Below are positions 43,732 through 51,388 of a stretch of 64,000 nucleotides of DNA, one piece after another. The notes below the pieces were generated by a model that searched no databases, was not told the DNA's origin, and was given only the letters and a program-made list of their open reading frames with translations. Positions within the stretch are counted from its first letter, which is position 1. Each line of letters opens with the position of its first letter. The translations under genes and the position numbers were made by a program. Origin of the DNA: Actinocatenispora comari (lineage in GTDB: Bacteria; Actinomycetota; Actinomycetes; Mycobacteriales; Micromonosporaceae); contig NZ_BOPO01000064.1 in the NCBI RefSeq assembly GCF_017312725.1, forward strand, positions 43,659 to 107,658, in the 5' to 3' direction.

Positions 43732-44361
43732 ATGTCCACGTACACGATTCCGACCGTGGTGGAGAAGACCGCGCTGGGGGAGCGGGCGTTCGACATCTAC
43801 TCGCGGCTGCTGTCCGAGCGGATCATCTTCCTCGGCACCCCGATCGACGACGGCGTGGCCAACGTCGTCATCGCCCAGTTGCTGCACCTGGAGGCGGAGA
43901 GCCTCGATCTGGAGATCAACCTCTACATCAACTCGCCGGGCGGCTCGTTCAGCGCGTTGACGGCCATCTACGACACGATGCAGTTCGTTCGGCCCCACAT
44001 CGCCACGCTGTGCGTCGGCCGCGCCTCGTCGGCCGCCGCCGTGCTGCTCGCCGCCGGTACACCGGGTCGGCGTGCGGTGCTGGAGCACGCCAAGGTGGTG
44101 CTGCACCAGCCGTCCACGGCGGAAGGGTCCTTCGACGTCGCCCAGGGCACGCTGCCGGACCTGGCCATCCAGGCCAAGGAGGTGGTGCGGCTGCGGTCCG
44201 AGATGGAGACGATCCTGAGCCGGCACACCGGCCACGACACCGGCAAGATCGCCGCCGACATCGACCGGAACAAGACGTTCACGGCGCAGCAGGCGGTCGA
44301 CTACGGCATCGCCGACCAGATCCTCACCGTCCGTCCCGCACCACCGGGGACGAGCTGGTAG
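43732..44361 (+). CDS. clpP4: ATP-dependent Clp protease proteolytic subunit (ClpP4-like)
   Basis: 209 residues, 2 nt after clpP3. It begins [20 protein letters not shown], then [19 protein letters not shown], the usual ClpP start. The nucleophile is Ser100 in [11 protein letters not shown] and the histidine H125 in VLHQPS. The residue after the nucleophile is Ala where most ClpPs have Met. The C-terminal part [20 protein letters not shown] is standard. Co-transcribed with clpP3 and ended by a 14 bp hairpin. Confidence 0.93.
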   Translation: MSTYTIPTVVEKTALGERAFDIYSRLLSERIIFLGTPIDDGVANVVIAQLLHLEAESLDLEINLYINSPGGSFSALTAIYDTMQFVRPHIATLCVGRASSAAAVLLAAGTPGRRAVLEHAKVVLHQPSTAEGSFDVAQGTLPDLAIQAKEVVRLRSEMETILSRHTGHDTGKIAADIDRNKTFTAQQAVDYGIADQILTVRPAPPGTSW

Positions 44362-44363
44362 CC

Positions 44364-44400
44364 GCTCGGCGCCGGGTCGGCCAGGCACCCGGCGCCGAGC
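44364..44400. terminator. Hairpin terminator after clpP4
   Basis: GCTCGGCGCCGGGT (44364-44377) pairs perfectly with ACCCGGCGCCGAGC (44387-44400), 3 nt after the stop. Confidence 0.85.
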
Positions 44401-44417
44401 CCGGCGCGCCGGCCCTC

Positions 44418-44514
44418 TGACCGGGCGCCGTGCCGGCCGCGCCGGCACTTTAACCGGGCGCCATGTCGGCCGCGCCGCTCCTTGACCGGGCGCCGTGCCG
44501 GCCGTGCCGGCGCG
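44418..44514 (+). repeat. 32-33 bp tandem repeat, three copies
   Basis: Units 44418-44450, 44451-44482 and 44483-44514 share T(G/A)ACCGGGCGCC(G/A)TG then (C/T)CGGCCG(C/T)GCCG. They lie between the clpP4 terminator and the popR 3' end. Confidence 0.8.
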
Positions 44515-44575
44515 CGGTCGGCACGGCTGGGCGGGCGTTGTTCGGTCAGGCGGCGCCGTCAGGCGGGCTGCTTGG

Positions 44576-45088
44576 TCAGGCGGCGCTGCACTGCACGTCG
44601 GGGATCCGCGGCGGGGTGACCGGGAAGCGACGCGACGCACCGCCCCCGGCCAGCCGCAACATCCGCAGCCTGGTCGGCGCGACCAGCGAGGCGGTCGGAT
44701 CGGCCCACGACCCAGCCGGATCGTGCGGCAGCGGGGCAAGCTCGTCACGCAGGCCGAGGCGCACGTCCGGCCGGGCCCGGCTCGGGCGCCAGCCCGGCCC
44801 GGGGAGCACGCGGTCGGCGCTGAGGTCCCACAGCATCTCGGTCAGCAGCTCGGTCAGGTCGATGCCCAGCGCCGCGCATACCGCGGCCAGCACCTCCGAC
44901 GACGCCTCCTTGCGGCCGCGCTCCAGCTCGGACAGGTACGCCATGGAGATCTGCGCCGCGCCGGCGACCTCGCTCAGCGTCCGGTCCTGGAACTGGCGGG
45001 CCCGGCGCAACACCCGGCCCAGCACCCGCCGCAGCAGCTCGGGTGCCGGGCGGTCGCGCTGCGCGGGCACCGCATCCGGTTGGGCCAT
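44576..45088 (-). CDS. popR: ClgR/PopR-type XRE regulator with C-terminal double alanine
   Basis: 170 residues. [20 protein letters not shown], then [20 protein letters not shown] and [19 protein letters not shown], is the ClgR/PopR helix-turn-helix region. The protein ends in CSAA. In S. lividans PopR activates clpP3-clpP4 and is degraded by ClpP1P2 through its terminal Ala-Ala; popR lies downstream of clpP4 there too. GAGGAGG precedes the ATG. ClgR itself is the alternative identity, but position favours PopR. A ClgR-like box lies upstream. Confidence 0.85.
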   Translation of the reverse strand: MAQPDAVPAQRDRPAPELLRRVLGRVLRRARQFQDRTLSEVAGAAQISMAYLSELERGRKEASSEVLAAVCAALGIDLTELLTEMLWDLSADRVLPGPGWRPSRARPDVRLGLRDELAPLPHDPAGSWADPTASLVAPTRLRMLRLAGGGASRRFPVTPPRIPDVQCSAA

Positions 45089-45218
45089 CGACGCCTCCTC
45101 GGGGCAGGTTCGGAGTCCGCGTGCCGGGGAGTTGGCGACGAACCCGATCCCGTCCGACAGGCGCTGGTGGATACCGATCCCTCACCTATACCCGCTCCGC
45201 GTACCGGCCGGGGCGCCA

Positions 45219-45235
45219 TTTCGCCACCGGCGTAA
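45219..45235. promoter_or_regulatory. ClgR-like box TTTCGC-N5-GCG
   Basis: TTTCGC at 45219-45224 and GCG at 45230-45232 match GTTCGC-N5-GCG (recalled ClgR motif) with one mismatch, ~135 nt upstream of popR. Confidence 0.5.
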
Positions 45236-45270
45236 CGAATGCCGGCGGCGCCGGGGCCACGGCCCGGCAG

Positions 45271-46551
45271 TCAGTTGCTGATCATGGTGACCGGGATGGC
45301 CGGGTCGCCGGCGGACAGCTTCAACCCGTCCCACGGGATCGACACCAGACACTCGGCCAGGTGCGCGCGGCTGCTCGCCAGGTCCGGCAGGTCGGCGGCC
45401 GGCTCGCCGCCCACCAGGTACGGCCGCTGCAGCGCCCGGTCGTGCGGCTCCGCGCTCGGCCGGCAGCGCGACGCGACGACCTCCTCCACCGCCGTGCCGG
45501 TCGGCTTGTGTCGGCGCACCGCGACCTTGCGCCCGCCCACGGTCCTCTTGTTCTCCGAGCGCTTCACCACCGGCCGGCCGTCCACCTCGACCAGCTTGTA
45601 CACCAGCTGGGCGGTCGGCGCGCCGGAGCCGGTGACCACCGCGGTGCCCGCGCCGTACGCGTCGACCGGCGCCGCGGCCAGCGCCGCGATGGAGTGCTCG
45701 TCCAGGTCGCCGGAGACCACGATGCGGGTGTCCCGGGCGCCGAGCGAGTCGAGCAGCTCGCGCGCCTGTACCGCGATCACCGACAGGTCGCCGGAGTCGA
45801 TCCGGATCGCGCCGAGCTGCGGCCCGGCCACCTCGATCGCGGTCCGGATGCCCTGGCTGATGTCGTACGTGTCGACCAGCAGGGTCGTGCCGACCCCGAG
45901 CGCCTCGATCTGCGAGGCGAACGCGTCCGCCTCCGAGTCGTGCAACAGCGTGAACGCGTGCGCCGCGGTACCGGCGGTCGGCACGCCGTAGCGCACGCCC
46001 GCCGCGACGTTGGAGGTGGACGCGAACCCGGCGAGGTAGGCGGCGCGGGCGGCCGCCACCGCGGCCTGCTCGTGGGTGCGCCGGGAGCCCATCTCGATGA
46101 TCGGGCGGCCGTGCGCGGCGGTGACCATCCGGGCCGCGCCGGACGCGATCGCGCAGTCGTGGTTGAGCACCGACAGCAGCAGCGTCTCCAGCAGCACGCC
46201 GACCGCGAACGGGGCGGTGACCGTCAGGATCGGTGATCCGGGGAAGTAGAGCTCGCCCTCGGCGTACCCCTCGATGTCGCCGGTGAAGCGGTAGTCGGCG
46301 AGCCAGCCGGCGGTCCGGTCGTCCAGCACGTCCTGCCGCCGCAGCAGGTCCAGGTGCTCGTCGGTGAACCGGAACTCGCGGATCAGCTCGACCAGCCGTC
46401 CGGTGCCCGCGACCACCCCGTAGCGCCGGCCGTTGGGCAGCCGCCGCCCGAAGACCTCGAACACGCACGGCCGGTCGGCGGTGCCGTCGGCCAGTGCGGC
46501 CCGCACCATGGTCAGCTCGTACTGGTCGGTGAGCAGTGCGGTGGATTCCAC
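45271..46551 (-). CDS. pncB: Nicotinate phosphoribosyltransferase
   Basis: 426 residues from GTG with GGGAG upstream. It begins ALLTDQYELTMVRAALADG. Phosphate/ribose-binding motifs follow: MGSRRTHEQAAVAAARAAYL near 155, TLLVDTYDISQGIRTAIEVA near 220, RIDSGDLSVIAVQARELLD and IVVSGDLDEHSI. It converts nicotinate and PRPP to nicotinate mononucleotide for NAD salvage, pairing with the nicotinamidase 2.4 kb away. Confidence 0.95.
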   Translation of the reverse strand: MESTALLTDQYELTMVRAALADGTADRPCVFEVFGRRLPNGRRYGVVAGTGRLVELIREFRFTDEHLDLLRRQDVLDDRTAGWLADYRFTGDIEGYAEGELYFPGSPILTVTAPFAVGVLLETLLLSVLNHDCAIASGAARMVTAAHGRPIIEMGSRRTHEQAAVAAARAAYLAGFASTSNVAAGVRYGVPTAGTAAHAFTLLHDSEADAFASQIEALGVGTTLLVDTYDISQGIRTAIEVAGPQLGAIRIDSGDLSVIAVQARELLDSLGARDTRIVVSGDLDEHSIAALAAAPVDAYGAGTAVVTGSGAPTAQLVYKLVEVDGRPVVKRSENKRTVGGRKVAVRRHKPTGTAVEEVVASRCRPSAEPHDRALQRPYLVGGEPAADLPDLASSRAHLAECLVSIPWDGLKLSAGDPAIPVTMISN

Positions 46552-46777
46552 GCCGTCTCCCGCATCGTCGCTGGCTGGGACGCTGCCGTACGCACGGCAC
46601 GCCTCCGGGTCGCGGTCAGACTAGCCGCGCACCGGTCGGCCACCGACGGGCGCGCCGCCGATCGTGGCGGGCACGACCGGCGGGCACCGGCTGTGCGGGA
46701 CGGAACAATGGCGCACAGCGGGCGTCAAACCGGCGTAACGTTTTGGCGGAAGATCGCCGAACGCTGGGGGACGGTGG

Positions 46778-49288
46778 ATGGGCCCGGGTGCTGACGGGAC
46801 ACCGCGCCGAGTGCTCGTGGTCTCTGCCGACATGGGCGGGGGGCATCACGCGACCGGGCGGGCGCTGGAGGAGAGCGTCGAGCGGCACTGGCCGGGCAGC
46901 GAGGTGCGGTGGGTCGACACGCTCGACGCGATGGGCAGCTGGGTCGGTCCGCTGTTTCGCCGCATCTACGTGGCGAACGTGCAGACCACCCCCTGGATGT
47001 ACGAGTTCTTCTACTCGGCGCTGTGGCGGCACCGCTGGTTCGCCACCGCGTCCAAGGCGACGCTGGCCGCCTGGTCGGGTCGGCGGCTCGCCACCGAGGT
47101 GGAGCGGTTCGACCCGGACCTGATCCTGTCGACCTATCCGATCGGTTCGGCCGGGATGTCCTGGCTGCGGCGTCGCCGGCTGCTCCCGGTGCCGGTGGGC
47201 GCCTGGGTGTCGGACTTCGCGCCGCATCCGTTCTGGCTCTACCGAGACCTGGACGCGACGTTCGTGATGCATCCCGCCGCGCTGCCGGCCGCCGAGCTGG
47301 CCGAACCGGGCATCGCGGCGCGGGCGACGGTGCCGACCGTGGAGCGCCGGTACCACCCGGGTGACCCGCAGCTGGAGCGGCCCGAGCTGGGCCTGCCCGC
47401 GGACCGCTTCGTGGTGCTGGTGAGCTGCGGTGCGTACGCGTTCGGCGCCATCACCGAGGCGGTCGACGCGCTGCTCGCCGCGTCCGGCGCGGTCCAGGTC
47501 GTGGTCGCCTGCGGCCGCAACGAGCGGCTGCGGGACACGCTGCTCGCCCGTGGTCTGCCCGGGGAGCGGCTGCTGCCGCTGGGCTGGGTGGCGGACACGG
47601 CGCCGCTGGTGCGCGCCGCGGACCTGGTGGTGACCAACGCGGGCGGCGCGACGTCGCTGGAGGCGCTGGCCACCGGTCGCCCGGTGGTGATGTTCCGGCC
47701 GATCGCCGCGCACGGCGCCGCGAACGCCGCGCTGATGAGCGTGTCCGGCCTGGCCGAGACGTGTTCGACGGCGGCGCAGCTGACCGCGCTGGTGTCGGCG
47801 CACGCGGCGGCCGGCGGGTCGGGCGGCGCGGAGAGCACGGCGGTCAAGGAGTACCTGGACGGGCACGACCCGGCGCTGGACCTGCCGGCGCTCGCCGCGA
47901 GCACCCCGCCGGCGCCGCCGGCGCCCACCCCGTCCGGGCGGATCCGTCCGGTCCGGCGGGCGTGGCCGCTGCGGCCGCCGGACTCGTTCTTCCTGCACGT
48001 GCAGACCCGGTCGATCACCCAGCAGGTCGGTGCGGTGATCACCGCGGAGCCGGAGCCGGGCGCCGCGCCGCTGACCGCCGAGGTGCTGGTGGACCGGATC
48101 GCCGCGGCGCTGCCGGTGCTGACCACGCTGCGCCGCCGGGTGGTTCCGCGGGGCGGCTGGCTGCGGCCGGGCTGGGTGGTCGACCCGACGATCCGGGTGG
48201 CCGACCACGTACACGAGGTCGTGGTGGCCGGCGAGGCGGAGCGGGCCGCGGCGCTGGACCGGTTCTGGTCCGAGCCGGTCTCGCTGCGCCGCCCGCCGTG
48301 GGAGCTGCTGCTGGTTCGCCGGTCCGACGGGGGCGGCGCACCGGCCGCCGTGCCCGGGTCGGCGTCCGGTGCCGGGTCGGGCGGTGCGGGCGGCTGCACG
48401 CTGGCGTTCAAGATGCACCACTCGATCGGCGACGGGCTGTCGCTGATCGGCACCCTGGACCGGATCCTGGAGACGCCGGGCCGCCGGGCGCTGCGCCGCC
48501 GGGGCGCCCCGCGGCAGCGGTCCCGCACGCTGAAGGGGATGGCGTTCGCGGCCAGCCGGGTGGTGCGGGGGATGTGGGAGCTGGGCACCAACGCCGGCGC
48601 ACCGCGGCACCCGCTCAACCGGGAACTGACCGCGAACCGGCGCGGCGTGGTCACCGTGCCGCTGCCGACCGAGCAGGTGCGCGCCGCCGCCCGCCGGTAC
48701 CGGGTGCGCAGCAGCGAGGTGCTGCTCGGGGTGCTGGCCGAGGCGTTGCACCGGGCCGGGGTGGCGGACGGGGTCGGCGCGCCGGACCGGTTGCGGACGA
48801 TGCTGCCGGTGGCGATGGCCTCGGCGAACGGCGCCCGTACCGCCGGCAACCAGACCGGGGTGGTGTCGGTGGATCTGCCGGTGGGGCCGATGACGGTCAC
48901 CGAGCGCATCCAGCGCATCCGCGGCGACCTGCACCGGCGGATGGATCTGGGTGAGCCGCACGCGGCGGCGTTCGTGATGCGGGCGCTCGGGATGTTCCCG
49001 GCGCCGGTGCACGCCTGGATGTCGCAGCGGGTGTACAACAGCCAGTTCTTCAACATGATCGCGTCCTACATCCCGGGTCCGTTGCAGCAGCGCCGGATCG
49101 CCGGGCACCGGCTGACCGCGGTGTACCCGGTGGTGGCGCTGGCCGAGGGGGTCCCGCTGGGGATCGGCATCATGCGCTACGCCGGCGTCACCGGCGTCTG
49201 CGTGCTGTACGACGAGTCGCTGCGCGGCATCGCCGAGCCGCTGGCCGAGGCGCTGCGCTCGGCGTTCGCCGACGCGCTGGAGCGGTGA
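46778..49288 (+). CDS. Fused MGDG-synthase-type glycosyltransferase and WS/DGAT acyltransferase
   Basis: 836 residues in two clear halves. Residues 1-365 are a GT-B transferase of the MGDG synthase/MurG group: VLVVSADMGGGHHATGRALE at the acceptor side, GWVADTAPLVRAADLVVTNA then GGATSLEALATGRPVV at the donor side. A Pro/Ala linker (STPPAPPAPTPSGR) runs to ~400. Residues 400-836 are a wax ester synthase/DGAT domain with the acyltransferase motif MHHSIGDGLS (HHxxxDG) near 546 and NMIASYIPGP near the end. The likely product is an acylated glycolipid; lipid substrates are inferred. No frameshift or internal ribosome site splits the halves. Confidence 0.9.
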   Translation: MGPGADGTPRRVLVVSADMGGGHHATGRALEESVERHWPGSEVRWVDTLDAMGSWVGPLFRRIYVANVQTTPWMYEFFYSALWRHRWFATASKATLAAWSGRRLATEVERFDPDLILSTYPIGSAGMSWLRRRRLLPVPVGAWVSDFAPHPFWLYRDLDATFVMHPAALPAAELAEPGIAARATVPTVERRYHPGDPQLERPELGLPADRFVVLVSCGAYAFGAITEAVDALLAASGAVQVVVACGRNERLRDTLLARGLPGERLLPLGWVADTAPLVRAADLVVTNAGGATSLEALATGRPVVMFRPIAAHGAANAALMSVSGLAETCSTAAQLTALVSAHAAAGGSGGAESTAVKEYLDGHDPALDLPALAASTPPAPPAPTPSGRIRPVRRAWPLRPPDSFFLHVQTRSITQQVGAVITAEPEPGAAPLTAEVLVDRIAAALPVLTTLRRRVVPRGGWLRPGWVVDPTIRVADHVHEVVVAGEAERAAALDRFWSEPVSLRRPPWELLLVRRSDGGGAPAAVPGSASGAGSGGAGGCTLAFKMHHSIGDGLSLIGTLDRILETPGRRALRRRGAPRQRSRTLKGMAFAASRVVRGMWELGTNAGAPRHPLNRELTANRRGVVTVPLPTEQVRAAARRYRVRSSEVLLGVLAEALHRAGVADGVGAPDRLRTMLPVAMASANGARTAGNQTGVVSVDLPVGPMTVTERIQRIRGDLHRRMDLGEPHAAAFVMRALGMFPAPVHAWMSQRVYNSQFFNMIASYIPGPLQQRRIAGHRLTAVYPVVALAEGVPLGIGIMRYAGVTGVCVLYDESLRGIAEPLAEALRSAFADALER

Positions 49289-49292
49289 GGCG

Positions 49293-50186
49293 ATGCCGCC
49301 CGGACTGTTCATCGCCGTACCGGCGGCGGTGGTCGGCGCGTTGTCGTTCGGCATGTCGTCGAACCTGCAGTACCGCGCGACGCACCAGGTGCCGACCCGG
49401 CGTGCCGGCGACCCGGCGCTGCTCGCCGACCTCATGCACACGAGGATGTGGCGGCTGTCGATCGTGCTGGCGCTGACCGGTTTCGGCCTGCAGGTGCTGG
49501 CGCTGCGGTTCGGGCCGGTGATGCTGGTGCAGCCGCTGCTGGTGTGCAGCCTGCTGTTCTACGTGCTGCTCACCCCGGTGCTCGCCGGCCGCCGCCCGGA
49601 CGCGGTACGCATCGGCGGCGCGTTGCTGACCCTGGCCGGGTTGGTGGCGTTCCTGCTGGTGGCGCGGCCGACCGACACCGGCGGCAAGGACCTGACGCCG
49701 GCGACCATCCTGCCGTTGGCGGTCGGCCTCGCGGTGCTGCTCACCGCCTGCCTGATCGCGGCGGCGACGGTGTCGAAGCGGTGGCGGCCGCTGCCGCTCG
49801 CGCTGGCCACCGGCATCTGCTACGGCGTGACCGCCGGTCTGGTGCGCAGCCTGTCCGACCGGTTCGCGGACGGCTTCCCGGAACTGCTCTACCACTGGCA
49901 GCTGTACGCGATCTGCGTGCTCGGCCCGTTCGGCGTGCTGCTGAACCAGAACACGTTCCAGGCGGGCCGGTTGGGTTCGCCGGCGCTCGCGATCATCACC
50001 ACGGTGGATCCGCTGATCTCGATCGGGGTGGGTCTGCTCTGGCTGGATGGCACGATCGCGGTGGGGGTGGCCGAGGTGACGGGTGAGATCATCGCGTTGG
50101 CGGTGATGGCCCTCGGCATCGCCGTGTTGGCGACCCGGGCGCCGCATCTGGTCGCGGCCGGGCAGCAGGTGGGGGATGGTGACTGA
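49293..50186 (+). CDS. DMT superfamily transporter (EamA/NIPA-like)
   Basis: 297 residues with nine to ten hydrophobic segments: FIAVPAAVVGALSFGMSSNL at the start, GFGLQVLALRFGPVMLVQPL near 65-84 and SPALAIITTVDPLISIGVGL near 230. Begins 5 nt after the fused glycosyltransferase gene and overlaps the next by 1 nt, so the three are co-transcribed. Substrate unknown; export of a lipid precursor is one guess from context. Confidence 0.85.
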   Translation: MPPGLFIAVPAAVVGALSFGMSSNLQYRATHQVPTRRAGDPALLADLMHTRMWRLSIVLALTGFGLQVLALRFGPVMLVQPLLVCSLLFYVLLTPVLAGRRPDAVRIGGALLTLAGLVAFLLVARPTDTGGKDLTPATILPLAVGLAVLLTACLIAAATVSKRWRPLPLALATGICYGVTAGLVRSLSDRFADGFPELLYHWQLYAICVLGPFGVLLNQNTFQAGRLGSPALAIITTVDPLISIGVGLLWLDGTIAVGVAEVTGEIIALAVMALGIAVLATRAPHLVAAGQQVGDGD

Positions 50187-50944
50187 TGCGGGTACGTGGC
50201 GCGGTCGCGCTGGTGACCGGTGCGTCCTCGGGGATCGGCTGGGCGACCGCGCTGCGGCTGGCCGAGCTGGGCGCCCGGCTGATCCTGACCGGCCGGGACA
50301 CCGAGCGGTTGGCGATGCTCGCCACCATGACCGGCGGTACCCCGCTCGCCACCGACCTGTCCGAGCCGGGTGCGGTCACCCGGTTGGCGCGGACCGCGCT
50401 GGACGCCGCCGGTCGGGTCGACCTGCTCGTCAACAACGCCGGCGAGGGGCACGCCGGCCGGTTCACCGCGATGAGCGCCGACCAGGTCGCCCGGTTGGTG
50501 GCGGTGAACCTGTCGGCGCCGATCGAGCTGACCCGGGTGCTGCTGCCCGGGATGGTGTCCCGGGGCACCGGTCACGTGGCGTTCGTCACGTCGATCGCCG
50601 GCCGTACCGGGGTGGCCGGCGAGGCGGTCTACTCGGCGGCGAAGGCCGGCGTGGACGCGTTCGCCGAGTCGCTGCGGTTCGAGCTGGCCGGCTCCGGGGT
50701 GCGGGTCGGGGTGCTCGTACCGGGCGTCGTCCGGACCGCCTTCTTCGACCGGCGTGGGGCCGCCTACCAGCGGCAACGCCCGCGGCCGCTGCCGGCGGCG
50801 CGGGTCGCCGACGCGCTGGTCCGGGGCATCGTGACCGAGCGCGACGAGAGTTTCACGCCCTCCTGGCTGCGGCTGCCGGTGGCGGTCCGCGCGCTCGCAC
50901 CGACCACGTACCGGCGACTGGCCGGGCGGTTCGGCAGTTCCTGA
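50186..50944 (+). CDS. Short-chain dehydrogenase/reductase
   Basis: 252 residues. TGASSGIGWATALRLAELGA binds the nucleotide, LLVNNAGEGH is present, and the catalytic Ser-Tyr-Lys is seen in FVTSIAGRTGVAGEAVYSAA and K of AAKAGVD. The C-terminal extension (LPAARVADALVRGIVTERDE) is typical of the SDR branch with membrane or lipid-like substrates. Last gene of the operon with the glycosyltransferase-acyltransferase fusion. Confidence 0.92.
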   Translation: MRVRGAVALVTGASSGIGWATALRLAELGARLILTGRDTERLAMLATMTGGTPLATDLSEPGAVTRLARTALDAAGRVDLLVNNAGEGHAGRFTAMSADQVARLVAVNLSAPIELTRVLLPGMVSRGTGHVAFVTSIAGRTGVAGEAVYSAAKAGVDAFAESLRFELAGSGVRVGVLVPGVVRTAFFDRRGAAYQRQRPRPLPAARVADALVRGIVTERDESFTPSWLRLPVAVRALAPTTYRRLAGRFGSS

Positions 50945-51388
50945 GCCCCGCCCGGTCACGCACGGTGGGTGCGTGGCTCCGGTTGGCCAGAACGTCACGG
51001 CCCGGTCCCGACCGGGAAACCTGACGCGGCGCGGCGGCGATTCTCCGGTAAGGTCTCTCCATCCGGTGCGGTTCGCCGGGCCTTAACCCTCCCTTCATCG
51101 TCGGTTTGCTTACGCGGCCGGCGTCGAATGAGCCGATCAGTCGACACCGTGGGGGTGGCCCGCGCGTGTCTATGCGGTACCGAGTCGAGCGCGGCACCGT
51201 GCCCGACGGTGCGCTGAGGCATGCGTACGGCCAGCGAGGCCCGGTGGGCGGCCAATGCGGCGGCCGGTCAGCGACACCCGAAGTGAACAGGCAGCGTCCG
51301 GCAACCGTACAGGGACTTTCGAGTTATTCATCAGTGGTGCGATACTGCGTCACCTTGCGAATAACGAGAGACGTTATCGGGAGAACAC
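50945..51388. other. Intergenic region upstream of LicD-methyltransferase gene
   Basis: 444 bp. The left part is GC-rich; the last ~90 nt are markedly AT-richer (GAGTTATTCATCAGTGGTGC and GAGACGTTATCGGGAG) and probably carry the promoter and ribosome site of the next gene. No gene is supported. Confidence 0.5.
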
